DNA of 16,155 nucleotides from Porticoccaceae bacterium (GTDB taxonomy: Bacteria > Pseudomonadota > Gammaproteobacteria > Pseudomonadales > Porticoccaceae): NCBI GenBank assembly GCA_002591625.1, contig PCDB01000025.1, positions 7,947 through 24,101 on the forward strand. Reading direction: 5' to 3'. Below the pieces are notes generated by a model. The model was not told the DNA's origin and searched no databases. It saw nothing but the letters and a program-made list of their open reading frames with translations. Positions 7,759 to 15,456 of this stretch are shown piece by piece; positions within the stretch are counted from its first letter, which is position 1; each line of letters starts with the position of its first letter. The position numbers and the translations under genes were made by a program.

Positions 7759-8508
7759 ATGGGAGGTTTCTCAACGGATTGTCCTTTAGTCCTCGTAACC
7801 GGAGCTGCTAAAAGAATAGGAGCTGCTGTATCGTCTCGTTTCCATGAGAGTGGATATAGAACACTGATCCATTTCAACCAGTCCAAACTGGAAGCAGAAG
7901 AATTATATGCTAAGCTCAATAGCTTGAGAGCCGATTCAGCATTTCTTGTGCAAGGCGATCTAAATGACCCAAGCACACTGGACACAATCGTTGAGGAAGT
8001 TACAAAACTGGGCAGACTCGATGTTTTGGTCAACAACGCATCAAGTTTTTACCCAACACCTCTAGAGGCGGCCAATGAAGGCCAATGGAATGATCTAATG
8101 AATTCTAACCTAAAAAGCCCTTTTTTCCTGTGCAAACGGCTTGCTAAGGTGTTGACACAGAATTCGGGCTCAATAGTCAATCTCGCCGACATACATGCCT
8201 ATCAGGCATTAAAAGATCATCCCATATATACTGTAGCCAAAGCAGGGAACATTGCCATGACGAAGTCATTAGCATTGGAACTAGCCCCGCATGTCCGGGT
8301 CAACGGTGTATCCCCGGGAGCTATATTATGGCCGCAGCACGAGTTGGATGATACAAAGAAGCACAAAAAGGTTCTAGAATCTGTGCCTATGGGAAAGCTT
8401 GGCTGCGAGGCCGACATTGCGGAATGCGTCTTTTTTCTCGCGTCAAAAGCAAGCTACGTAACCGGACAAACTATTAGCGTTGATGGCGGAGCCTCTCATA
8501 GCATATGA
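7759..8508 (+). CDS. Pteridine reductase (PTR1/FolM-like short-chain dehydrogenase)
   Basis: This is probably an NADPH-dependent reductase of dihydrobiopterin, dihydromonapterin or dihydrofolate. The 249-residue short-chain dehydrogenase has the cofactor motif TGAAKRIG (14-21), HFNQS after the second strand (38-42), NNAS (92-95) and a catalytic set D144, Y157 and K161. The usual catalytic serine is replaced by aspartate exactly 13 residues before the tyrosine, as in PTR1 pteridine reductases. The segments SSFYPTPL, HPIYTVAKAG and GAILWP are typical of the gammaproteobacterial pteridine reductase family. It follows cca by 31 bases with AGGAG ten bases before the ATG, so it is probably in the same operon. 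It converges on folK/folB, which supports a pterin role. The exact substrate cannot be read from sequence. Confidence 0.9.
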   Translation: MGGFSTDCPLVLVTGAAKRIGAAVSSRFHESGYRTLIHFNQSKLEAEELYAKLNSLRADSAFLVQGDLNDPSTLDTIVEEVTKLGRLDVLVNNASSFYPTPLEAANEGQWNDLMNSNLKSPFFLCKRLAKVLTQNSGSIVNLADIHAYQALKDHPIYTVAKAGNIAMTKSLALELAPHVRVNGVSPGAILWPQHELDDTKKHKKVLESVPMGKLGCEADIAECVFFLASKASYVTGQTISVDGGASHSI

Positions 8509-8513
8509 CACTC

Positions 8514-8537
8514 GACTGTTGCCCTTAACGCGCAGTC
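8514..8537. terminator. Weak dyad between convergent genes, possible two-way terminator
   Basis: GACTG (8514-8518) can pair with CAGTC (8533-8537), with extra GTT/AAC pairing inside. It lies in the 41-base gap between the stop of the pteridine reductase and the stop of folK. The T-rich stretch after it is poor (TTATT), so termination is only a possibility. Confidence 0.25.
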
Positions 8538-8549
8538 TTATTCCTGATC

Positions 8550-9080
8550 TTATAGAATTTTTTTATTACTCTTTGAGGAGATAGTTTTCCCACTCCAAAC
8601 AAAATCTACAGGCCATAGTTTTTGATCACCGCGGTCAAACTCGCGCCAATGGCGAGAGTAAGTCTTCCCAGTAAGTGGATGAATTGAATCGGGCGCAATT
8701 TCCGCCAACGGCCAGAGAACAAAAGCGTTAGTTAAAATTTCTGATCTCGGCAACTCAATGCCATCCTCCTTGATGACTCGGTCATCCATAACCAAGATGT
8801 CTACATCTAGCGTTCTCGACGAAAACCTAGATGCGGTCCGGTCCCGCTTCAAGTTATCCTCCAAGCTTTTTAGGAAGCAGGATATGTCCCCAAGCTTATT
8901 TTCTGAGCTTAGGCCCAGTACCAAGTTGAGAAAATTATCTCCAGAGAATCCTACTGACGTACTCTCGTATACAGAGGAAGTTGTGATTGGCGCAAATTGA
9001 GCTGATATCGCATCCAGTGCCGCCACAAGATTATGATATGGACGGATGTTGCTTCCTAGACTGAGATAAAAATATGACAT
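8550..9080 (-). CDS. folK: 2-amino-4-hydroxy-6-hydroxymethyldihydropteridine pyrophosphokinase
   Basis: FolK (HPPK) moves pyrophosphate from ATP to 6-hydroxymethyl-dihydropterin, the step before dihydropteroate synthase. The 176-residue product begins [12 protein letters not shown]. It carries the ESTSVGFSGDNFLN pterin-binding region, the SRTLDVDIL motif with the magnesium aspartates D92 and D94, and ELPRSEILTNAFVLWPLAEI. Its ATG overlaps the folB stop (TGATG), so both are translated from one message with tsaD upstream. The C-terminus runs about 20 residues past the conserved fold and looks unstructured. It acts directly after FolB in folate synthesis. Confidence 0.96.
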   Translation of the reverse strand: MSYFYLSLGSNIRPYHNLVAALDAISAQFAPITTSSVYESTSVGFSGDNFLNLVLGLSSENKLGDISCFLKSLEDNLKRDRTASRFSSRTLDVDILVMDDRVIKEDGIELPRSEILTNAFVLWPLAEIAPDSIHPLTGKTYSRHWREFDRGDQKLWPVDFVWSGKTISSKSNKKIL

Positions 9081-9436
9081 CAGGGCATAGACCCCCTTTC
9101 GATAATTATCCCCACGTCTTCAGAACCTCTGAGTGCGCCTGGTTTACTGACTCTCAACCGCAACCATGGCACGGGAAACTCAACGAGCACTATCTGCGCC
9201 ACCTGCTCAGCCATGCTTTCGATCAATTGAAATTTTTGCTCCTCGACAAACGCAATTATTCTTTTGCTAATTGATTTGTAATTTAAAGCATATTTGATGT
9301 CATCAGTCTGTGCAGCCATCCTGATGTCGAACGCCATCTCCAGATCCATGCTTACCACCTGTTTTACTTCTCTTTCCCAATCGTAAATCCCGATAATGGT
9401 CTCTACATTAAGTTTTTTAATATAAATTAGGTCCAT
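9080..9436 (-). CDS. folB: Dihydroneopterin aldolase
   Basis: FolB splits 7,8-dihydroneopterin to 6-hydroxymethyl-dihydropterin and glycolaldehyde, giving the substrate of FolK. The 118 residues match the E. coli-type enzyme: IGIYDWERE with E21, LNYKSI with Y53, [10 protein letters not shown] with the pterin-binding E73, and [11 protein letters not shown] with K98, then VGIIIERG. The Shine-Dalgarno site GGGAG lies seven bases before the ATG, inside the end of tsaD, and the two genes overlap by 10 bases. In many relatives plsY lies between folB and tsaD; here there is no room for it. Confidence 0.96.
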   Translation of the reverse strand: MDLIYIKKLNVETIIGIYDWEREVKQVVSMDLEMAFDIRMAAQTDDIKYALNYKSISKRIIAFVEEQKFQLIESMAEQVAQIVLVEFPVPWLRLRVSKPGALRGSEDVGIIIERGSMP

Positions 9437-10476
9437 GGTTTTTCTCCCAAAGGCGGAGCAAGCGTATCCACTGACCAGCGCGGAAAAGCGTCAACGGCTA
9501 GATTATTTCTTTCTCCGGCCAAGAGACGTTGACAACCAGCATAGGCGATCATTGCACCATTATCAGTACAAAATTCTTGTCTAGCGTAAAAGACATGTGC
9601 TTCTTGTATTTTCAAGGCATATTCTAATTTTTCTCGCAGTCGCTCGTTAGCAGCCACCCCACCTGCGATAACAAGCACTTTCAGAGATGTAAATTCAATC
9701 GCCCGAAGACATTTAATGACAAGAGTGTCTACTACCGCTTCTTGAAATCCAGCACAAATGTCTGCGCAAGTCTGTAGATCTAAAAGCCCATTTTTTCGTC
9801 TATGCTTATCGATCAAATTTCTACTAAAAGTTTTCAAGCCGGAGAAGCTGAAGTTAAGTCCTGGTCGATCAGTCATTGGTCGCGGGAAATTAAATCTATC
9901 GGCATCTCCCTCTTCAGCAAATTTTGCCAGAGCTGGACCGCCCGGGTAGTCGAGGTCCAGCATCTTGGCTGTCTTGTCAAATGCCTCTCCCGCGGCGTCG
10001 TCTAATGATTCACCCAATAACTGGTAATCTCCTAGGCCATTTACGCTAACCAGTTGTGTATGACCGCCAGATACCAGTAGCGCAACAAAAGGGAATTCGG
10101 GACGCGTCTTTTCCAACATGGGCGCCAGCAGGTGGCCTTCCATGTGGTTAACACCCAAAACTGGGATTCCGAGAGCATAACCTAACGATGATGCAAGTGC
10201 GCCGCCAACCATTAAAGCTCCGATAAGACCGGGTCCAGATGTGTATGCAATGCCATCAAGGTCAGAAAGCTCCATGTCACTATCCGAAAGCACCATTTTT
10301 ATTAAAGGCAAAATCTTGCGAACATGATCTCTAGAGGCCAATTCTGGCACAACTCCCCCATACTCTGCGTGCATTGCCGCCTGGGAATAAAGCCTGTTGG
10401 CTAAGAGACCCTTTTCACTATGATAAATAGCAATTCCGGTTTCATCACATGAGGTTTCTATTCCCATTATGCGCAT
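9427..10476 (-). CDS. tsaD: tRNA N6-adenosine threonylcarbamoyltransferase TsaD
   Basis: TsaD, with TsaB and TsaE, transfers the threonylcarbamoyl group to A37 of ANN-decoding tRNAs (t6A). The 349-residue protein has the N-terminal [10 protein letters not shown], the metal-binding pair H111 and H115 in HMEGHLL, the SGGHTQL loop (136-142), FSFSGLKT and the late [12 protein letters not shown] with a metal aspartate near 305. The start ATG begins [13 protein letters not shown] lies about 11 bases upstream. It heads the tsaD-folB-folK operon and is divergent from rpsU, as in E. coli and Pseudomonas. The CAU tRNA in this window is a likely t6A substrate. Confidence 0.97.
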   Translation of the reverse strand: MRIMGIETSCDETGIAIYHSEKGLLANRLYSQAAMHAEYGGVVPELASRDHVRKILPLIKMVLSDSDMELSDLDGIAYTSGPGLIGALMVGGALASSLGYALGIPVLGVNHMEGHLLAPMLEKTRPEFPFVALLVSGGHTQLVSVNGLGDYQLLGESLDDAAGEAFDKTAKMLDLDYPGGPALAKFAEEGDADRFNFPRPMTDRPGLNFSFSGLKTFSRNLIDKHRRKNGLLDLQTCADICAGFQEAVVDTLVIKCLRAIEFTSLKVLVIAGGVAANERLREKLEYALKIQEAHVFYARQEFCTDNGAMIAYAGCQRLLAGERNNLAVDAFPRWSVDTLAPPLGEKPWT

Positions 10477-10529
10477 ACAAAAGCATTCCCTAATTAATTA
10501 ATTTTTATTCGATACATATCAAGATAACT

Positions 10530-10558
10530 ATCATAACAAACATAACGATAACTAAGAA
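10530..10558 (-). promoter_or_regulatory. Promoter for tsaD-folB-folK with overlapping direct repeats
   Basis: Minus strand: TTCTTA (10558-10553), a 17-base spacer, then TATGAT (10535-10530) preceded by TG to give an extended -10. This leaves a leader of roughly 45-50 bases before tsaD. The direct repeat GATAACTA (plus-strand 10523-10530 and 10547-10554) lies across the element. Confidence 0.42.
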
Positions 10559-10597
10559 TTTCTTAAGCAAAAGATTTGACAGAAGGTACGAAAAATT

Positions 10598-10626
10598 TTG
10601 CATCTGCATTGCGTTAGGTTTATCAT
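10598..10626 (+). promoter_or_regulatory. Promoter for rpsU
   Basis: TTGCAT (10598-10603), exactly 17 bases, then TATCAT (10621-10626, five of six matches). The expected start is near 10633, and the discriminator after the -10 is GC-rich (TGCCGG), as in stringently controlled ribosomal promoters. An isolated TTGACA at 10576 has no good -10 at the right distance. Confidence 0.5.
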
Positions 10627-10632
10627 TGCCGG

Positions 10633-10670
10633 CCCAGCCTGCAGAAGGCCAAGCCGCTTGAACTGGGGTC
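10633..10670 (+). promoter_or_regulatory. GC-rich structured leader of rpsU
   Basis: CCCAG (10633-10637) can pair with CTGGG (10663-10667), and inside it GCCT (10637-10640) with AGGC (10646-10649) across a five-base loop. The two stems compete for one G. It stands at the predicted 5' end of the rpsU message, about 20 bases before the AAGGA ribosome site. No known riboswitch family is recognised. Confidence 0.3.
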
Positions 10671-10700
10671 GACAGGAATGCTTTTAAAAGGAAACAAAAT

Positions 10701-10916
10701 ATGCCGAGCGTTCGGATTAAAGAAAACGAACCCTTTGACGTCGCGCTGAGGCGCTTCAAGCGCTCATGCGAGAAGGCTGGCATACTCGCGAAAGTCAGAA
10801 GTTGCGAATTTTATGAGAAGCCTACCTGGGAACGCAAAAGAAAGGCGGCAGCGGCTATAAAACGTAACCAAAAGAAAGTTTCCAGAGAATCTAGGAAGTT
10901 TTCTCGCCTTTACTGA
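10701..10916 (+). CDS. rpsU: Small ribosomal subunit protein bS21
   Basis: bS21 is a small basic protein of the 30S subunit near the anti-Shine-Dalgarno end of 16S rRNA, needed for natural mRNA initiation. The 71 residues match the family from end to end: [21 protein letters not shown], the CEKAGIL helix, and a lysine- and arginine-rich C-terminus ending in RLY. AAGGA lies eight bases before the ATG. It is the first gene of the macromolecular synthesis block (rpsU, yqeY, dnaG, rpoD) and is followed by a hairpin terminator that probably limits read-through. Confidence 0.98.
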   Translation: MPSVRIKENEPFDVALRRFKRSCEKAGILAKVRSCEFYEKPTWERKRKAAAAIKRNQKKVSRESRKFSRLY

Positions 10917-10958
10917 AAGAGTTGAAGTAAAAAAAAATCCACAAATATTATATCTAGC

Positions 10959-10986
10959 AGCGTCAACAGGCGCTTTCTTTGTTTGG
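10959..10986 (+). terminator. Intrinsic terminator after rpsU
   Basis: A six-pair stem AGCGTC / GGCGCT with an AACA loop (10959-10974) is followed by TTCTTTGTTT. It lies between rpsU and yqeY. With one G-U pair and an interrupted T run it is probably leaky, which would set a high rpsU to dnaG ratio. Confidence 0.6.
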
Positions 10987-11009
10987 TACTCTAAAAACGA
11001 GGCTCGCTT

Positions 11010-11453
11010 ATGAACCTGAATCAAGTTCTATCAAACTCCATGAAAATTGCGATGAGGGAAAAAAATAAGCTGCGCTTGGGTACGATCAGATTAATACGAG
11101 CTGATATCAAACGCGTTGAAATAGACAAACGGCGCACTTTGGACGATTCGGAAATCCTTCTTGTGCTGGACAAAATGTTGAGACAACGCCGCGATTCGAT
11201 AAAGCAGTATGAGTCTGCCGGCCGTCAGGAACTTGCCGAAACCGAGGCTGCAGAAATCGCGGTCATACAAGAGTTTTTGCCTAAGCAACTATCAAAACAT
11301 GAAGTAAATGCTCTGATTGAGAGTGCTATCCAAGAAAGTAAAGCATCCACATTGAAAGATATGGGATTAGTTATGGCAGCACTGAAACCCAAAGTGCAAG
11401 GGCTTGCTGACATGAAGGAGGTCAGTCTGATAGTGAAATCTCTTCTAAGTTAA
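11010..11453 (+). CDS. yqeY: GatB/YqeY domain protein
   Basis: This 147-residue protein is the stand-alone YqeY family, related to the C-terminal tRNA-binding domain of GatB (the amidotransferase subunit). Its cellular role is not settled. Family marks are the N-terminal helix with MREKNKLRLGTIRLI, RRDSIKQYESAGRQELA, VIQEFLPKQLS, and the C-terminal MAALKPKVQGLADMKEVS. GAGG lies seven bases before the ATG. In Pseudomonas-type genomes it occupies the same place between rpsU and dnaG; E. coli lacks it at this position. A tRNA-related function is an inference from the GatB relationship only. Confidence 0.93.
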   Translation: MNLNQVLSNSMKIAMREKNKLRLGTIRLIRADIKRVEIDKRRTLDDSEILLVLDKMLRQRRDSIKQYESAGRQELAETEAAEIAVIQEFLPKQLSKHEVNALIESAIQESKASTLKDMGLVMAALKPKVQGLADMKEVSLIVKSLLS

Positions 11454-11544
11454 GAGATAGCAAAAAAGATAGGTTCCCTAAGGGTAGTATTTTTTTCCTC
11501 AGAAGAGAGTAAACTGAGAGTTTCGCAATCCATCTGTAGAGAAA

Positions 11545-13488
11545 ATGGCAGGACGCATTCCCCAAAGTTTTATTGAAGATTTAATTGACCGAGTAGATAT
11601 ACTCGATTTAATTAGTAGTCGCTTGGACGTAAAAAAGGCTGGCAAAAGTCATGTGGCGTGTTGCCCTTTTCACCAAGAAAAGAGTCCATCTTTTACAGTA
11701 GCTCAAGACAAGCAATTTTATTATTGCTTTGGGTGCGGAGCCACAGGAAATGTACTGAAATTTATCATGGAATTTGATCGCCTAGATTTCCTTCCCGCAC
11801 TCGAACTTTTGGCCCAGCATGCCGGTATTGCAATCCCTCAAATAGATGATCCGAATCGCCAAGAGGATCGCAGTAAACGAGAGATCTATTCTATTCTCAG
11901 TGATTGCGATAGGTTTTTCAGGCGGCGACTAAGACAGCATGAGATCTCTAAAGACGCAATAAATTATATGAAAGGTCGCGGCATCAGTGGGAAAGTGGCC
12001 GCAAAATTCGGAATTGGGTACGCGCCTCAGGGTTGGGATAACCTCATTAAAGAAGAGGGAACCGACCGACAAAGACTTGCTCTTCTCGAGAAATCAGGAA
12101 TGCTAGTACACAGGCCTGATGAGAATAAGAGGTATGATAGATTTCGCCATCGGATTGTGTTCCCCATTCGGGATCAACGCGGACGAACGGTCGGTTTTGG
12201 AGGAAGAGTGCTGGACGAAAGCAAGCCAAAATATCTCAATTCACCCGAGACAGCAGTATTCCAAAAGGCACGGGAACTATATGGACTATATGAAGCTAGG
12301 AGGGCTTCAAATAGACTATCAGAACTCATAATTGTGGAGGGTTATATGGATGTAATCTCGCTTGCACAGTTTGGGATCATTAACTGTGTTGCAACCCTAG
12401 GCACAGCAATCACTGATCAGCACGTAAAGAAGATTTTTCGCAACGTATCAGACATCATTTTTTGTTTTGATGGGGATCATGCCGGCCGGAGAGCTGCTGC
12501 TCGTGCTATAGATACAGTTCTCCCACAAATGAACGACGGTTTGTCGGCGCGTTTTTTGTTTTTGCCCGACGCAGAGGATCCAGACACTATGGTGCGCACA
12601 TCGGGTAAAGAGGCATTTTTAGAGATGGTTGCAAATGCACTTCCTCTTTCAGAATTTTTCTTTTCTCACTACTCCGCCGACATAGATACTTCGACTCCCG
12701 ATGGTAAAGCAAAATTGGCCAAATCTTGCGCACCTCAAATAAATAAAATTCCCGAAGGAATTTTCAAAAAATTAATGCTTGCTAAATTATCAGAGCTGAC
12801 GGGAGTCCTGACAAGCGATTTACACAAATACTTAAAGTCTTATGAAGCCAAACCAAACCTTACAGAGCGCGACCCAGAAATTGACAGATCAATAGATTCT
12901 CCGGACAGGGAGTATCCGGAGTATTATCACTCCAAAAGTCAAAATTTCACTGAAGTTAGGCACGCAACTCAACCGGCCGAAAAAAAAATACTCTTTTCAC
13001 CAATTAAATACCTAATTGGTCTTTTGATAAATTTCCCGAAGCTAATCTCTTATACCACTGATACAGCACTTATGGAAAAATCCTCTGATTCGGAAATAAA
13101 ATTGTTCCTTGAGCTTACAAAAACCATAAAAGACAATCCAGATTTCAATCCATCGCGTAGCATCGAGTGTTGGAAAGGGGATCCAAAACTCTTAAATAAA
13201 GCAATCTACATAGAACCCCTAGTAGCGCATGAAATTTATAGCTCTCATTCTAATTCAGAACGCGACAACATTTCTGCATTTTGCGATGCCTTGAAACACA
13301 TTCGATGCCAGCTGTTTGATACTCTCCCTGATAGTCTGAAAGCCCACCATCTCCTAAAACAAGATGTTTTGAACGAAAAGGAAATTAAACAATTGCACAA
13401 CATATATATCACCTTATTCGATGGCGATAAAGACCTAAAAAAAGCGATAAAACAGCGGCTCGTGAGCGACCAGAAGTACAATAAATAA
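11545..13488 (+). CDS. dnaG: DNA primase
   Basis: DnaG makes RNA primers at the replication fork and docks on the DnaB helicase. The 647 residues contain the zinc-binding C40, H43, C61 and C64, the RNA polymerase domain with YLNSPET, and the TOPRIM acidic residues E265 (VEGYMD), D309 and D311 (FDGD), D345 and D347 (EDPDT), all at the same numbers as in E. coli. A poorly conserved linker (about 430-480) leads to the C-terminal helicase-binding domain (about 485-647). It is longer than the 581-residue E. coli protein, mostly in the linker. A run of nine A (12980-12988) sits at residues 479-482, right at the linker end. The Shine-Dalgarno site is weak (GAGA), and I see no sure promoter in the 91 bases before it. 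Confidence 0.97.
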   Translation: MAGRIPQSFIEDLIDRVDILDLISSRLDVKKAGKSHVACCPFHQEKSPSFTVAQDKQFYYCFGCGATGNVLKFIMEFDRLDFLPALELLAQHAGIAIPQIDDPNRQEDRSKREIYSILSDCDRFFRRRLRQHEISKDAINYMKGRGISGKVAAKFGIGYAPQGWDNLIKEEGTDRQRLALLEKSGMLVHRPDENKRYDRFRHRIVFPIRDQRGRTVGFGGRVLDESKPKYLNSPETAVFQKARELYGLYEARRASNRLSELIIVEGYMDVISLAQFGIINCVATLGTAITDQHVKKIFRNVSDIIFCFDGDHAGRRAAARAIDTVLPQMNDGLSARFLFLPDAEDPDTMVRTSGKEAFLEMVANALPLSEFFFSHYSADIDTSTPDGKAKLAKSCAPQINKIPEGIFKKLMLAKLSELTGVLTSDLHKYLKSYEAKPNLTERDPEIDRSIDSPDREYPEYYHSKSQNFTEVRHATQPAEKKILFSPIKYLIGLLINFPKLISYTTDTALMEKSSDSEIKLFLELTKTIKDNPDFNPSRSIECWKGDPKLLNKAIYIEPLVAHEIYSSHSNSERDNISAFCDALKHIRCQLFDTLPDSLKAHHLLKQDVLNEKEIKQLHNIYITLFDGDKDLKKAIKQRLVSDQKYNK

Positions 13489-13501
13489 ATCAAATAAGTC
13501 T

Positions 13502-13530
13502 GGGACACTTTGGCCTTTTTCCGATATAAT
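13502..13530 (+). promoter_or_regulatory. Sigma-70 promoter for rpoD
   Basis: GGGACA (13502-13507, four of six matches to TTGACA), a 17-base spacer, then a perfect TATAAT (13525-13530). The bases after it, CACCCG, form a GC-rich discriminator. Predicted leader is about 36 bases with AAAGG before the ATG. It gives rpoD its own transcription apart from dnaG. Confidence 0.6.
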
Positions 13531-13572
13531 CACCCGTCGATTTTTTCCCGAGACCCCACACAAAGGTAATCA

Positions 13573-15432
13573 ATGACTGAATTGAACGATCAAAATCAGA
13601 AACAGCATTCCGGCATCAAAGATCTGATTGCAAAAGGTCGTGAGCAAGGATTCCTGACCTACGCCGAAGTGAATGACCACCTTCCTGAAGACATTGCCGA
13701 CCCTGAGCAAGTAGAAGATATAATTCAAATGATTAACGACATGGGCATAACTGTTTTTGAGGTGGCCCCAGATGCCGAAACATTGCTCATGCTAGCAGGT
13801 GACAACACTCCCGATGAAGTCGCCGCCGCGGAAGCCGCCGCCGCGCTAGCATCAGTTGAATCCGAGCAACATCGCACGACTGATCCAGTAAGGATGTATA
13901 TGCGAGAAATGGGTTCAGTAGAGCTTCTAACTCGAGAAGGCGAAATTGAGATTGCCAAGAGGATTGAAGAAGGCACTCGAGAGCTCTTAGCAGCCATAAC
14001 CGAATGGCCAAATACAGTTGCCAGTATATTAGACGATTATGACAAGATCGCCTTAGGTGAGCGCAAATTAACCGATATCATTAGTGGCTATCTCAATCCA
14101 ATGGATAATGTCCCTTCGGCCTTGGCACAACAGCAGGCAGCCGAGGCAATTAAAATTGAGAGCAATGTAGACGGCAGTGACGAATCAGATGATGGCACGG
14201 AAGATAGTGAGCATGATGGAGGATTAGACCCAGAAGAGGCCTTCCAGCGTTTTGAAGCAATTCGAAAAGTGCAAACCAAAACTCAGCGCTCTATTGAGCG
14301 ATATGGTCGGAATTCAAAAAGTGCAACCAGAAACATACTTGAACTAGCAAACCTATTTAAATACTTAAAACTAACTCCCAGGTCATTCGATCCTCTTGTT
14401 ATCAGAGTCAAGCAAACTGTCGAGCAGGTTCGGAAAGAAGAAAGGAGTCTAATGAACTTATTCATTAGACAGGCCAAAATGCCTCGAAGGGTCTTTCTTA
14501 AAACATTTCCCGGCAATGAATCCAACTTTCAATGGTCGGCCGACATCATCGAGTCAGGCGTCGATTGGGCTTATGGAGTTGAACGAGAACTGACCGAGAT
14601 ACAGAGGTGCCAGAAAAAATTACAGAAGATAGAAAATGATACCGGCTTTAAAGTAGCGCAGATTAAAGACATCAATCGTCGGCTAACAATCGGGGAAGCA
14701 ATGTCACGAAGGGCCAAAAAAGAGATGGTAGAGGCTAACCTGCGTCTTGTGATATCGATTGCCAAGAAGTACACGAACCGCGGCCTCCAGTTCCTCGACC
14801 TAATTCAGGAGGGGAACATTGGTTTGATGAAGGCTGTGGACAAATTCGAGTATCGTAGAGGTTATAAATTTTCAACCTATGCCACGTGGTGGATCAGGCA
14901 GGCTATTACCAGATCAATTGCTGATCAAGCACGTACCATACGCATTCCTGTTCATATGATCGAAACCATTAATAAACTCAATCGAATTTCACGGCAAATG
15001 CTTCAGGAAATGGGCAGAGAACCCTCTCCCGAAGAACTCGCAGAGCGCATGGATATGCCCGAAGACAAAATTAGAAAGGTACTGAAGATAGCTAAAGAAC
15101 CCATTTCAATGGAAACACCTATAGGTGAGGATGAAGACGCCAATATAGGAGATCTAATAGAGGATATTACTATAGCTTTGCCGGTTGATGAAGCCACCAA
15201 AAATAATCTCACAGAGTCGACACGAGGAGTCTTAGGTAGCCTTACAGCACGCGAAGCTAAAGTACTTCGTATGAGGTTCGGTATTGACATGAATACAGAC
15301 CATACCCTTGAGGAAGTTGGTAAGCAGTTTGACGTAACAAGAGAACGAATAAGGCAAATTGAGGCTAAAGCACTTCGCAAACTTCGGCACCCTACTCGAT
15401 CTGATCACTTGAGAAGTTTTATAGATGAATAG
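13573..15432 (+). CDS. rpoD: RNA polymerase primary sigma factor RpoD (sigma-70)
   Basis: RpoD directs RNA polymerase to housekeeping promoters. The 619 residues show region 1.1 at the N-terminus, then region 1.2 [22 protein letters not shown] (103-124). An acidic non-conserved insert follows (about 195-222). Region 2 includes [35 protein letters not shown] and the -10 recognition stretch [13 protein letters not shown]. Region 3 contains [13 protein letters not shown]. Region 4.2 is the -35 helix-turn-helix [20 protein letters not shown] (578-597), ending in LRSFIDE. Length matches E. coli sigma-70 (613). The alanine-rich GC-rich patch near residues 83-93 is normal for region 1. A tRNA gene starts 24 bases after the stop, with no terminator between. 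Confidence 0.98.
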   Translation: MTELNDQNQKQHSGIKDLIAKGREQGFLTYAEVNDHLPEDIADPEQVEDIIQMINDMGITVFEVAPDAETLLMLAGDNTPDEVAAAEAAAALASVESEQHRTTDPVRMYMREMGSVELLTREGEIEIAKRIEEGTRELLAAITEWPNTVASILDDYDKIALGERKLTDIISGYLNPMDNVPSALAQQQAAEAIKIESNVDGSDESDDGTEDSEHDGGLDPEEAFQRFEAIRKVQTKTQRSIERYGRNSKSATRNILELANLFKYLKLTPRSFDPLVIRVKQTVEQVRKEERSLMNLFIRQAKMPRRVFLKTFPGNESNFQWSADIIESGVDWAYGVERELTEIQRCQKKLQKIENDTGFKVAQIKDINRRLTIGEAMSRRAKKEMVEANLRLVISIAKKYTNRGLQFLDLIQEGNIGLMKAVDKFEYRRGYKFSTYATWWIRQAITRSIADQARTIRIPVHMIETINKLNRISRQMLQEMGREPSPEELAERMDMPEDKIRKVLKIAKEPISMETPIGEDEDANIGDLIEDITIALPVDEATKNNLTESTRGVLGSLTAREAKVLRMRFGIDMNTDHTLEEVGKQFDVTRERIRQIEAKALRKLRHPTRSDHLRSFIDE

Positions 15433-15456
15433 ATTTTTCCACAGAAGAAGTAACAT

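Noticed and set aside
7692..8036. Minus-strand 114-codon frame across the cca end and the pteridine reductase start
   Set aside because: It is a mirror of two well-supported plus-strand genes, with no start signal or domain of its own.
9107..9115. Near DnaA box TTATCCCCA inside folB
   Set aside because: It has one mismatch, is isolated, and lies in conserved coding sequence.
10505..10783. Minus-strand 92-codon frame between tsaD and rpsU
   Set aside because: It overlaps the start of rpsU and the predicted rpsU and tsaD promoters, its composition resembles a shadow frame, and it has no recognisable domain.
11480..11500. CCC/GGG hairpin followed by seven T after yqeY
   Set aside because: Only three base pairs with a three-base loop can form, too weak to call a terminator.
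13285..13325. Possible heat-shock (sigma-32) promoter in the end of dnaG, as known for E. coli rpoD
   Set aside because: CTTGAA is present, but no CCCCAT-like -10 stands at the required distance.
13815..13850. GC-rich near-repeat in the 5' part of rpoD
   Set aside because: It encodes the alanine- and glutamate-rich stretch also present in E. coli sigma-70 region 1, so it is ordinary coding sequence.
15435..15443. DnaA-box-like TTTTCCACA between rpoD and the tRNA
   Set aside because: It is a single match with no cluster, no AT-rich unwinding region and no dnaA/dnaN neighbours, so chance is the simplest reading.
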